Both the position numbers and the translations under genes were made by a program. A DNA stretch of 12,226 nucleotides from Anaerolineales bacterium UBA7227 (GTDB lineage Bacteria; Chloroflexota; Anaerolineae; Anaerolineales; Villigracilaceae): positions 23,964-36,189 of the forward strand of contig DKTP01000031.1 of assembly GCA_002473085.1 (NCBI GenBank). The letters run 5' to 3'. Positions 1 through 6,260 of this stretch are shown in pieces. How positions within the stretch are numbered: the first letter of the stretch is position 1; the number at the start of each line of letters is the position of its first letter. Below the pieces are notes generated by a model that was not told the DNA's origin, searched no databases, and saw nothing but the letters and a program-made list of their open reading frames with translations.

Positions 1-348
1 CGCCCGCCGTTTTTTGTTAAGATACTCCGCGTCCGATTCCTGGATGTGACCCGCGTCCCGCAGCATCACGTCGGTCAACTCGACCGCGGGTTTGGTCATA
101 TAGATGGGGCCGTGGTAGCCCTGCTTCACCAAATTCGGCAGGTTGCCGCAATGGTCAATGTGCGAATGCGAAAGGATCATCGCGTCCACCGAGCGCGGAT
201 CGTATTTGAAGTTCCGATTGCGTTCGAAGGCCTCGGCGCGCCTGCCCTGGTACAGCCCGCATTCCAGCAAAAGCCGCGAGCCGTTGATCTCGATCAAGTG
301 CTGCGAGCCCGTCACCGTGTGAGCCGCGCCGTGAAAGTTGATCCGCAT
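1..348 (-). CDS. Beta-CASP/metallo-beta-lactamase-fold RNA-processing hydrolase, N-terminal part
   Basis: The first 116 codons are in the window; the rest lies beyond position 1. The start of the protein (MRINFHGAAHTVTGS, then LLLECGLYQG) and the zinc motif HSHIDH at residues 61-66 match the metallo-beta-lactamase fold. The start resembles the beta-CASP branch (CPSF73/YSH1-like and bacterial RNA nucleases) more than small-molecule hydrolases. Family members cut RNA in the cytoplasm using two zinc ions. The beta-CASP insert itself is out of view, so nuclease activity is inferred. The ATG follows the RNase D stop TGA by one nucleotide, and its ribosome-binding site AGGAGG lies inside the last RNase D codons (354-359, 5-nt spacing). 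Translation is therefore probably coupled, and the pair suggests a joint role in RNA maturation or decay. Confidence 0.85.
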   Translation of the reverse strand, partial: MRINFHGAAHTVTGSQHLIEINGSRLLLECGLYQGRRAEAFERNRNFKYDPRSVDAMILSHSHIDHCGNLPNLVKQGYHGPIYMTKPAVELTDVMLRDAGHIQESDAEYLNKKRRA

Positions 349-349
349 A

Positions 350-1465
350 TCAGCCTCCTAAAACTTTTAAGATTTGCTCGCCATATTGCGCCAGGCGCGT
401 GGGCGAACTGTCCATGATCGTATTTATTTCACGCCCGCCCTGCTCGGCCAGCGATAATAGGAACGGACGCGGCAGGACGATGTCCGACTCCACGCCCATC
501 TGCGCGGCGATCTTCTTGCGCCACTCTTTCAGCGCCTCCAATCGGCGCAGGACCGCGTCGTCTGGACGCTGGGACGGCTTCCGCTTCACGAGCGGGGCCG
601 CCGCGCCCCTCTCCAGCGCGGAGAGAATCTCCGCGCCCCAGCGGTTCACCTGCTTCTCGCTCAAGCCCGTCTCTTCCAATTCCTTTTTGGTTTTGGGGGC
701 GGCGCGCGCGATGGCGATCAGTTTATCGTCGGTGACAACCTTGAAGGGCGGGCGGTCCAGGCGGGCCGCGATCTGCTCGCGGAGGTTAATCAACTCGCGC
801 AGGACGGTCAGTTCGCGCAGGTTCACGTCGCGGCGATTGGCGAATCGCCGCCACGGTTCGGGCGCATCCTCCGCGGATTCGCCGTTCGGGTAACAGGCGC
901 GGCGGAAGTCCTCGCGCGCCAACTCCCAGCGCCCCATCGCTTCGAGTTCCCGCTGAAGTTTATCGCGCAGCGGGATGAGATAATGCGTGTCGAAGCGGGC
1001 ATACTCCAGCAAGTCGCGCGGGAGCGGGCGCATCCCCCAGTCCGCTTTTTGGAAGCGTTTGTTCACGTTGACGTTGAAGTGCTTTTCGAGCGCGGCGTCC
1101 AACCCCACCTTTTCGTAACCGAGGATGCGCTCGGCGTGCATCGTGTCGAAGATGCTGGCGAACGCGAATCCAAAGTCGCGGCGCAGGCAGATGAGGTCGT
1201 ACTCCGCGGCGTGGAAGATTTTCTCGATGCGCGGACTCGCGAAGATCGGGGCAAGAGACTCGAGGTTGGGCAGCGCGAACGGATCGAGCAAATAGTCGGC
1301 GCCCGGCGTGGAGAATTGGATCAGGCAGACTTGTTCTCGATACGCGTGCAGGGAATTGGACTCGGTGTCCACCGCGATGCGCGGCTGCCGCGTCAAATCG
1401 TTGACGAGGGACTCCAGCGCGGAGTTTGTCGCCACCCAGACGGGCGGAAAGTTCTTTTCAAACAT
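350..1465 (-). CDS. rnd: RNase D-type 3'-5' exonuclease (DEDDy) with HRDC domain
   Basis: The 371-residue product has the length and layout of RNase D, which trims 3' ends of tRNA precursors and other structured RNAs. The three exonuclease motifs are present: ExoI DTES (D33, E35), ExoII FHAAEYDL (D90) and ExoIII YARFDTHYL (Y155, D159), so the DEDDy metal-binding set is complete. An HRDC nucleic-acid-binding domain spans about residues 214-288. The tail from about 300 to 371 looks like a second HRDC-type domain, as in classical RNase D. The start at 1465 has no Shine-Dalgarno sequence but sits 6 nt after a perfect TATAAT, suggesting a leaderless transcript. It heads a two-gene unit with the beta-CASP protein. 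I am confident of the family; the exact RNA substrates are not visible. Confidence 0.95.
   Translation of the reverse strand: MFEKNFPPVWVATNSALESLVNDLTRQPRIAVDTESNSLHAYREQVCLIQFSTPGADYLLDPFALPNLESLAPIFASPRIEKIFHAAEYDLICLRRDFGFAFASIFDTMHAERILGYEKVGLDAALEKHFNVNVNKRFQKADWGMRPLPRDLLEYARFDTHYLIPLRDKLQRELEAMGRWELAREDFRRACYPNGESAEDAPEPWRRFANRRDVNLRELTVLRELINLREQIAARLDRPPFKVVTDDKLIAIARAAPKTKKELEETGLSEKQVNRWGAEILSALERGAAAPLVKRKPSQRPDDAVLRRLEALKEWRKKIAAQMGVESDIVLPRPFLLSLAEQGGREINTIMDSSPTRLAQYGEQILKVLGG
354..359 (-). promoter_or_regulatory. Ribosome-binding site AGGAGG inside the end of the RNase D gene
   Basis: A perfect AGGAGG on the minus strand lies 5 nt before the ATG of the beta-CASP gene, within the final codons of the RNase D gene (Leu-Gly-Gly-stop). 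It fixes the start at 348 and supports coupled translation. Confidence 0.8.
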
Positions 1466-1471
1466 GGGGCG

Positions 1472-1499
1472 ATTATAAGACGGAATGCGAAATGCGCAA
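1472..1499 (-). promoter_or_regulatory. Promoter of the RNase D gene, predicted leaderless
   Basis: On the minus strand a TATAAT box (1477-1472) is followed by six nucleotides, CGCCCC, and then the ATG at 1465. A weak -35 TTGCGC (1499-1494) lies 16 nt upstream. With normal -10 spacing, transcription would begin at the A of the ATG. The box lies in the 43-nt gap after the acetyltransferase gene, so RNase D can be transcribed independently of it. Confidence 0.6.
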
Positions 1500-1508
1500 T
1501 CTTAATTC

Positions 1509-1949
1509 CTAGCGCGCGGCGAACGACTTCTCCATCACCATCGCGTCGGCGCGGTCTTTGTAATAGCGAGGCCATATATCCACGCGCTCATAACCTGCCC
1601 GCTCGTAGAGTCGGATGGCCGAGGAATTGTCAATGCGGACGCACAGGCGCACGCGCGGCGTCGCCAGCCCGGCCTCGCAGGCTTCGAGCAGGGCGCGCCC
1701 GATCCCCTGTCGGCGGAACTGCGGCAGGACGGCGACGGTGGCGATCCACGAAAGACCCCGCGCCTCGCGCCGGTCGCCCGCGATGAATCCGACCATGCGT
1801 CCGTCTGCGACGGCCTTGAGGCGGATCACGTCTGGAAAGGTCAGCACGGCCAGCAGGTCGAGAAGCGGCCAGCGGTCGGCGTCGAAACTGACGCGCTCGA
1901 TCCGCTGGAGCGGGCCGAGGTCAAGGAGGGAAGCGGGAAGGATGTCCAT
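1509..1949 (-). CDS. RimI-like GNAT N-acetyltransferase
   Basis: The protein of 146 residues is a single GNAT domain that uses acetyl-CoA. The acetyl-CoA loop is visible as VLPQFRRQGIGRALL (about residues 74-88), followed by the conserved NSSAIRLYERAGY segment (108-120). The ending RYYKDRADAMVMEK resembles RimI-type enzymes, which acetylate the N-terminal alanine of ribosomal protein S18 or of other proteins. The substrate here is inferred only from that resemblance. I chose ATG at 1949; an in-frame TTG at 1967 would add six residues. Neither has a Shine-Dalgarno sequence. The gene starts only 34 nt after the hairpin closing the SPFH operon, and no clear promoter is visible, so it may depend on read-through. 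Confidence 0.82.
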   Translation of the reverse strand: MDILPASLLDLGPLQRIERVSFDADRWPLLDLLAVLTFPDVIRLKAVADGRMVGFIAGDRREARGLSWIATVAVLPQFRRQGIGRALLEACEAGLATPRVRLCVRIDNSSAIRLYERAGYERVDIWPRYYKDRADAMVMEKSFAAR

Positions 1950-1983
1950 CGCGAGAGAAGAGAGCAAGAGGCGGAAGATGAAA

Positions 1984-2010
1984 GAAGCCTCCCGATTTTC
2001 GGGAGGCTTC
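1984..2010 (-). terminator. Intrinsic terminator of the SPFH/NfeD operon
   Basis: A perfect 12-bp stem, GAAGCCTCCCGA paired with TCGGGAGGCTTC, closes a 3-nt loop. On the minus strand it is followed by TTTC and lies 34 nt past the SPFH stop codon. On the plus strand it is followed by TATTTT, so it could work in both directions, but no plus-strand gene ends here. Confidence 0.78.
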
Positions 2011-2044
2011 TATTTTACACGCGTTACGCGGCGTTCAATGCGTT

Positions 2045-2935
2045 TTACTTGCTCTTGACGAAGTTTTCGATCATGCTGGTGAATTCCATCGGGAAGATGT
2101 ACTTGGTGGCGGGGCCGGAGCCGAGAGCCTTGAGGGTCTCGAAGTATTGAAGCGTCATCGTCTTCTGATCCACCAGTTTGGCGGAGCCGAAGATCCTTTC
2201 GAGCGCCACCGCGTAGCCCTCGGCGCGCAAGGCCTGGGCCTGCCGCTCGCCTTCGGCCTGCAGGATGGCGGACTGCTTCTGGCCTTCGGCTTTCAGGATG
2301 GCGGCCTGTTTCTCGCCTTCCGCTACGTTAATGGCGGCTTCACGCGTACCCGTGGATTCGGTGACGACCGCGCGGCGGACGCGTTCGGCGGACATCTGGC
2401 GGTTCATCGCTTCCTGGACTTCGCGCGGCGGGATGATCTCGCGGATCTCCACGTTGGTCACTTTCACGCCCCAGCGCTCGGTCACTTCGTCGAGACGGGT
2501 GCGGAGCATGGTGTTGATGTGTTCGCGCTCAGACAGCACGTCGTCCAGCGGGATACCGCCGATGACGGCGCGCAGGGTGGTCGTCGCCATGCCTTGCGCG
2601 GCCACTTCAAAGTTGCCGACTTGCAGCACCGACTCGGCCGGGTCCAGCACTTTGTAGTACCACAGGAAGTCGATCGAGATGGGCGCGTTATCCTTGGTGA
2701 TGGAAGTCTGATGCGGGATCTCGCGCACCTGCTCGCGCAGGTCCACTTTCACAGCGCGATCAATGACCGGGACGAGCAGGATCAAGCCGGGACCGCGCGT
2801 GCCCACGCAGCGGCCAAGCCGGAAGACGACCAGCCGCTGGTATTCAGGCACGATGCGGATGGCGTTCGACAGAAAAATGAATCCGCCCACGCCAACGAGC
2901 AGGATGAGGCACAATATGTAGATGAAACTATCCAT
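2045..2935 (-). CDS. SPFH/stomatin-family membrane scaffold protein (slipin/QmcA-like)
   Basis: The 296-residue product has an N-terminal membrane segment (about residues 5-23), then the SPFH/band-7 domain (about 25-190) with recognisable pieces such as VPEYQRLVVFRLGR, RGPGLILLVPVID and NVEIREIIPPREVQEAM. A coiled-coil follows with an 11-residue repeat starting AEG at residues 205, 216, 227 and 238. Proteins of this family form large oligomers on membranes, organise lipid microdomains and modulate membrane proteases. The NfeD-like gene 24 nt upstream is its usual partner. The start has a good Shine-Dalgarno sequence (AAAGGAGA) just before ATG 2935. Family assignment is firm; the client proteins are unknown. 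Confidence 0.95.
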   Translation of the reverse strand: MDSFIYILCLILLVGVGGFIFLSNAIRIVPEYQRLVVFRLGRCVGTRGPGLILLVPVIDRAVKVDLREQVREIPHQTSITKDNAPISIDFLWYYKVLDPAESVLQVGNFEVAAQGMATTTLRAVIGGIPLDDVLSEREHINTMLRTRLDEVTERWGVKVTNVEIREIIPPREVQEAMNRQMSAERVRRAVVTESTGTREAAINVAEGEKQAAILKAEGQKQSAILQAEGERQAQALRAEGYAVALERIFGSAKLVDQKTMTLQYFETLKALGSGPATKYIFPMEFTSMIENFVKSK

Positions 2936-2959
2936 GAAGGTCTCCTTTGATTTTGTCTG

Positions 2960-3562
2960 TTATTCGGATGAAACGGATTCCACGTCCAGAACAAATCCGT
3001 CCCTTGCGATCACTTTGACCTGCCTGCCCGCCGGGATGGGTGTGCGGCTGCGCGCGCTCCACAACTCGCCCGCCACCTGCACCGAGCCTTCCTCGTGGAC
3101 GCGCGTCCTGGTCTCGCCCACCTGCCCCACCAGCGCGGCCAGGTCGTGCGTGGGCGGCGCAAGGATGGCCTGGACAGTTTTGCGGACCGCCAGCCAGACG
3201 AAGGCCGCGTACAGAACGGAAGCGGTCGCGGCGAGGAGCGGGTTCACGCCGGGGATCCACCATTCCCGGCCGCGGAACAGATAAGCCGAGCCGAGCGTCA
3301 ATCCCAGAATCGAAAGCGCGAGGAACGCCTCCCTCCCTTTTTTGCGGGTGGCATGGACGAACGGCGCAAGACTCACAACGATCAGGATCAGCGCCCACGG
3401 ATTGAAATCGAGTTGGGTGACCGCGTATCCCGCCAGCACAAGGCTGAAGAGCGCGCCGATTTCCAGCCCCCCCGTCCCCGGCGTGACAAGCGACAGCAGG
3501 CCAAGCAGCGTGCCGGTCAAAAGAAGCAGATACGCGAGATTTGGATTGAGCAAAAAGTTCAT
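2960..3562 (-). CDS. NfeD-like membrane protein with C-terminal OB-fold domain
   Basis: The protein of 200 residues has about five hydrophobic segments (roughly 9-26, 33-49, 55-70, 79-96 and 104-127) and a soluble C-terminal domain (about 142-196, including LVGQVGETRTRV and VKVIARDGFVLDVE) typical of the NfeD OB-fold. There is no ClpP-like serine protease domain, so it is the short form. NfeD proteins pair with SPFH proteins at membranes, which fits the SPFH gene directly downstream. I chose ATG 3562, which has GGAG 5 nt upstream. An upstream in-frame ATG at 3586 overlaps the promoter's TATAAT box and would not be in the transcript. The first gene of the operon. Confidence 0.88.
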   Translation of the reverse strand: MNFLLNPNLAYLLLLTGTLLGLLSLVTPGTGGLEIGALFSLVLAGYAVTQLDFNPWALILIVVSLAPFVHATRKKGREAFLALSILGLTLGSAYLFRGREWWIPGVNPLLAATASVLYAAFVWLAVRKTVQAILAPPTHDLAALVGQVGETRTRVHEEGSVQVAGELWSARSRTPIPAGRQVKVIARDGFVLDVESVSSE

Positions 3563-3584
3563 GGCATCTCCAACTTCCGCCGTC

Positions 3585-3590
3585 ATTATA
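3585..3590 (-). promoter_or_regulatory. -10 box of the NfeD/SPFH operon
   Basis: A perfect TATAAT on the minus strand lies 22 nt before the chosen ATG at 3562, predicting a short leader of about 16 nt that contains GGAG. No good -35 box is seen; the -35 region falls on the palindrome at 3601-3621. Confidence 0.55.
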
Positions 3591-3600
3591 CAACCAAATC

Positions 3601-3621
3601 GGCGGATTTTCTAAAACCGCC
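3601..3621. repeat. Palindrome between divergent promoters, possible operator
   Basis: GGCGG (3601-3605) and CCGCC (3617-3621) flank TTTT and AAAA, giving a 9-bp near-perfect palindrome with one bulged A. It covers the expected -35 region of the NfeD promoter and lies upstream of the wecC promoter. It could be a repressor site; no regulator gene is nearby. Confidence 0.35.
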
Positions 3622-3649
3622 TCGCCAAAGCGCGGAACGACGGGCGAGG
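3620..3649. repeat. Perfect 7-bp inverted repeat upstream of the wecC -10 box
   Basis: CCTCGCC (3620-3626) and GGCGAGG (3643-3649) are perfect inverted copies separated by 16 nt, and together they bracket the expected -35 position of the wecC promoter. This is operator-like spacing, but in GC-rich DNA a 7-bp match can also arise by chance. Confidence 0.3.
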
Positions 3650-3657
3650 GAAGGCTG

Positions 3658-3663
3658 TATAAT
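3658..3663 (+). promoter_or_regulatory. -10 box of the wecC operon with structured leader
   Basis: TATAAT at 3658-3663 predicts a start near 3670 and a leader of about 73 nt. In that leader CCCCGC (3677-3682) can pair with either of two GCGGGG copies (3697-3702 or 3716-3721) ahead of the ribosome-binding site. No clear -35 box is seen. Confidence 0.5.
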
Positions 3664-3742
3664 AGGCGCAACCCATCCCCGCCATCCCTTCTTGAAGCGG
3701 GGAAACGCCCGAAGAGCGGGGCAGGGACAAAAGGAGCCTTCA

Positions 3743-5050
3743 TTGAACTTCCAAAACATCTGCGTCATCGGACTCGGCTACATCGGCCTGCCGACCGCGT
3801 CCACCTTCGCCGCGCGCGGACGAAACGTCCTCGGCGTGGACATCAACGGAGCAGTCATCTCCACTCTCAAGCGCGGCGACATCCACATCCACGAGCCGGG
3901 GCTGCGCGAGGAATTCCAATCCGCGCTGGCGACGAAACGCCTCTCCTTCGCCGCCGCGCCCGCGCCCGCCGACGCGTTCATCATCTCTGTGCCGACTCCC
4001 TTTTACGAGGGCGAACTCGGCGAAGCGGACGGGGTCAAATTCAAAAAAGCCGACATGCGCGCGGTCATCGCCGCGGCCGAATCCATCGTCCCGCACCTGC
4101 GGAAAGGGAATCTCGTCGTCCTCGAGTCGACCTCCCCGCCGCGCACCACCGTGGACCTCGTCCGTCCGATCCTCGAGCGTTCTGGACTTGTGGCCGGGCG
4201 CGACTTCCATCTGGCGTACTCTCCCGAGCGCGTCCTGCCGGGACAGATCCTGCGCGAACTGATCGAGAACGCGCGCGTCATCGGCGGCGTGACTCCCGAA
4301 TCCGCGCAGGCCGGGCGCGACCTCTACGCGGCCTTCGTCAAGGGGCAGATCATCCTCACCGACGCGACCACCGCCGAGATGGTGAAATTGATGGAAAATA
4401 CCACCCGCGACGTGAACATCGCCCTCGCCAACGAGTTCGCCCGTCTCGCCGAGCGCTTCGGCGTGGACGCGTGGGAGGCCATCTCCATCGCCAGCCTGCA
4501 TCCGCGCGTCAAGATCCTCTCCCCTGGCCCGGGCGTCGGCGGGCATTGCATCGGCGTGGACCCGTGGTTCTTCGTCGAGTCCGCCCCCGACATCACGGCG
4601 CTCATCCAGCAGGCGCGCCTCGTCAACGACGGACAACCGCGCTTCGTGGCGGAGTCCGTCAGGAAAACAGTCGGCCGCCTCAAAGGTAGGAAGATCGCCG
4701 CGCTCGGGCTGGCGTACAAACCCGATGTGGACGACCTGCGCGAGAGTCCCGCCGCGGAAGTCATCCATCTCCTGCAAAGCGAGGGCGCGCTGGTCAAAGC
4801 CTTCGAGCCGTTCAAGCCCGAGGGACTGCCGAACATGGAATGTGCCGCCACGCTCGAAGCCGCCATCGGGGACGCGGACGTCATCCTGCTGCTGGTGAAC
4901 CACACCCAGTTCCGCGAATTGACGCCCGAGTCGCTCCGCCCGCTCACCTCGGCGACGGCCCTGTTCGACGCCGTCAACGCCTGGCAGGGACGCGATTGGG
5001 AAAAAGCGGGATTTGCCTATCATCGGCTGGGAGTCGGCAAAGCATCATGA
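3743..5050 (+). CDS. wecC: UDP-N-acetyl-D-mannosamine dehydrogenase
   Basis: The 435-residue enzyme oxidises UDP-ManNAc to UDP-ManNAcA with two NAD+ in the cytoplasm, supplying an acidic sugar for surface polysaccharide. The NAD-binding loop is GLGYIG (residues 10-15) with D33 behind it. SPERVLPG (160-167), the catalytic Lys region EMVKLMENTTRDVN (K215), and PGPGVGGHCIGVDPWF with the catalytic Cys269 follow; the last two are closer to WecC than to UDP-glucose dehydrogenases. YKPDVDDLRESPA (325-337) marks the C-terminal domain. The start is TTG 3743, six nucleotides after a strong AAAAGGAG; the reading frame stays open far upstream but without homology. Its stop overlaps the next gene's start (ATGA). 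wecB lies two genes downstream, which supports the assignment. Confidence 0.93.
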   Translation: MNFQNICVIGLGYIGLPTASTFAARGRNVLGVDINGAVISTLKRGDIHIHEPGLREEFQSALATKRLSFAAAPAPADAFIISVPTPFYEGELGEADGVKFKKADMRAVIAAAESIVPHLRKGNLVVLESTSPPRTTVDLVRPILERSGLVAGRDFHLAYSPERVLPGQILRELIENARVIGGVTPESAQAGRDLYAAFVKGQIILTDATTAEMVKLMENTTRDVNIALANEFARLAERFGVDAWEAISIASLHPRVKILSPGPGVGGHCIGVDPWFFVESAPDITALIQQARLVNDGQPRFVAESVRKTVGRLKGRKIAALGLAYKPDVDDLRESPAAEVIHLLQSEGALVKAFEPFKPEGLPNMECAATLEAAIGDADVILLLVNHTQFRELTPESLRPLTSATALFDAVNAWQGRDWEKAGFAYHRLGVGKAS

Positions 5051-6057
5051 AACGGAGCGTCTTCCTGTTGACGATTGCCGCGCTCGCGCTTTCGGCCTGC
5101 GGACAACCCGCCCCGCTCCCCGCGTCCACGCCGCGTCCGCCCACCCTCGCGCCCGCGCCCACGCTGACGTTCACGCCCGCGCCGACGTCCACTCCCACGC
5201 TCACGCCCACCGCGACCCAGAATCCCGATCCCGCCGCGTGGACAAAGGAGGAAGTCCGCGCCAACCACGAGAAGGAACGGCTGGCCTACATCGCCGAGCA
5301 GGGAACGGCGAAGTCCATCCCTGCGCTGGAATATCACGGCGATAATTACCGCATCCCGTTCGGCGCGGCGGTGGTGGAACTCAGCCCCGATAAATTTGAA
5401 GCGCAGATGGCCTGGTTCCACGAAAACCGCGTCCACGCGGTGACGGGCGAGGAGCTGCGCGACTGGCTGGACGGCTCCATCGAACTCCCCGCCCGCTCCG
5501 TGATCCTGACTTTCGACCTCGGCAACAACGGCGTGAACAGCGTCCCGCGCATGTTGGAAGTGTTCCGCAAATATCAGATGTTCGGACTCTTCACCATCAC
5601 CCACTACGGCATGGACGCGGGTACGTCCGTCCTCTGTCCCGACGACCGCTGCTGGGAGGCTTACCGCGTCGCGCACAATTCGGGATACGTCACCATCGGC
5701 ACGCACACCATCTCGCACCAGGATTTCTCGTTGATATCGAAAGAAAAGGGACTGGCGGAACTGACCGAATCAAAGCGCATCATCGAAGAGAAGATCGGCG
5801 ACGGCTGCGAAGTCTTCCTCCTCACCTGGCCGCTCGAAGCGGTCCCAGCCTGGGCGAAGGAGATCAAGACCCTCGGCATCGTCATCGCCTTCGGCGGCAA
5901 CACCTATCCCATCCTCCAAAACGCGGCCTGGCAGGACAAGCCCGAAGACTTTTACAAACTGCCGCGCATCCTCCCGCCCAACAGCAACGGCATCTCCGGC
6001 CGCCCCGCGGGCAAGACGCTGGAGGAGATCATGAAGATGTATACTGCGTGGGAGTAA
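5047..6057 (+). CDS. Polysaccharide-deacetylase-like lipoprotein (NodB/CE4 fold, altered active site)
   Basis: The 336-residue protein begins with a lipoprotein signal ending in the lipobox LSAC (Cys18), followed by a Pro/Thr-rich spacer (about 20-60), so it should be anchored outside the membrane. The domain from about 88 on looks like carbohydrate esterase family 4: IPALEYHG, then SVILTFDLGNNG (151-162), then IGTHTISH (217-224), and a late LPRILPPN. The HxxxH metal pair (H220, H224) and the first Asp of motif 1 (D157) are present. The usual second Asp of TFDDG, a metal ligand, is Leu158, and the usual Arg-Pro-Pro motif reads FLLTWPLEA. It may therefore bind glycan or use another geometry rather than deacetylate normally. 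ATG 5047 overlaps the wecC stop by 4 nt, so the two are translationally coupled. Confidence 0.82.
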   Translation: MKRSVFLLTIAALALSACGQPAPLPASTPRPPTLAPAPTLTFTPAPTSTPTLTPTATQNPDPAAWTKEEVRANHEKERLAYIAEQGTAKSIPALEYHGDNYRIPFGAAVVELSPDKFEAQMAWFHENRVHAVTGEELRDWLDGSIELPARSVILTFDLGNNGVNSVPRMLEVFRKYQMFGLFTITHYGMDAGTSVLCPDDRCWEAYRVAHNSGYVTIGTHTISHQDFSLISKEKGLAELTESKRIIEEKIGDGCEVFLLTWPLEAVPAWAKEIKTLGIVIAFGGNTYPILQNAAWQDKPEDFYKLPRILPPNSNGISGRPAGKTLEEIMKMYTAWE

Positions 6058-6090
6058 GTTACCACGAAGCCCGCTTCATGAGGTCGGGAA

Positions 6091-6250
6091 TCCTGAAGTT
6101 CTACTTCAGGCCGAAAGTAGAACTTTCGGATTCCTTTGACCAAAACTCCCGAAGTCCCACTTCAGGCCGAAAGTAGAACTTTCGGATTCCTTTGGCCAAA
6201 ACTCCCGAAGCCCCACTTCAGGCCGAAAGCAGAACTTTCGGATTCCTTTG
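6091..6250 (+). repeat. Three tandem 56-bp repeats with paired hairpins
   Basis: Copies start at 6091, 6147 and 6203 with an exact 56-bp period; the third is cut to 48 bp just before wecB. Each copy carries two adjacent short hairpins. In copy 1, CCTGAAGT-TCT-ACTTCAGG (6092-6110) and CCGAAAGT-AGA-ACTTTCGG (6111-6129) are perfect 8-bp stems. Their cores, AAGTTCTACTT and AAGTAGAACTT, are exact reverse complements, so the two can pair with each other instead. Copies 2 and 3 have mismatches in the first hairpin, and copy 3 also in the second. A partial, decayed copy (CGAAGCCCGCTTC, near 6065-6077) may precede them. The stretch 6058-6260 between genes holds nothing else recognisable. Confidence 0.9.
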
Positions 6251-6260
6251 TAAATCACAA

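Noticed and set aside
2147..2950. Plus-strand open frame opposite the SPFH gene
   Set aside because: It mirrors a gene with unmistakable SPFH sequence; the His/Gly/Phe-rich product is a codon-bias shadow.
3095..3742. In-frame N-terminal extension of wecC
   Set aside because: It would run antisense through the NfeD gene and the divergent promoters; a TTG with a strong ribosome-binding site at 3743 fits the family start.
3740..5023. Long minus-strand open frame (427 codons) opposite wecC
   Set aside because: It is antisense to a gene with clear WecC motifs, has no recognisable domain, and is the kind of long open frame GC-rich codon bias creates.
6091..6250. CRISPR array
   Set aside because: The units are contiguous with no unique spacers, each has two hairpins, and no cas genes are nearby.
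6192..6260. In-frame upstream start for wecB inside the repeats
   Set aside because: It would translate repeat sequence with no similarity to WecB; ATG 6261 matches the family N-terminus exactly.
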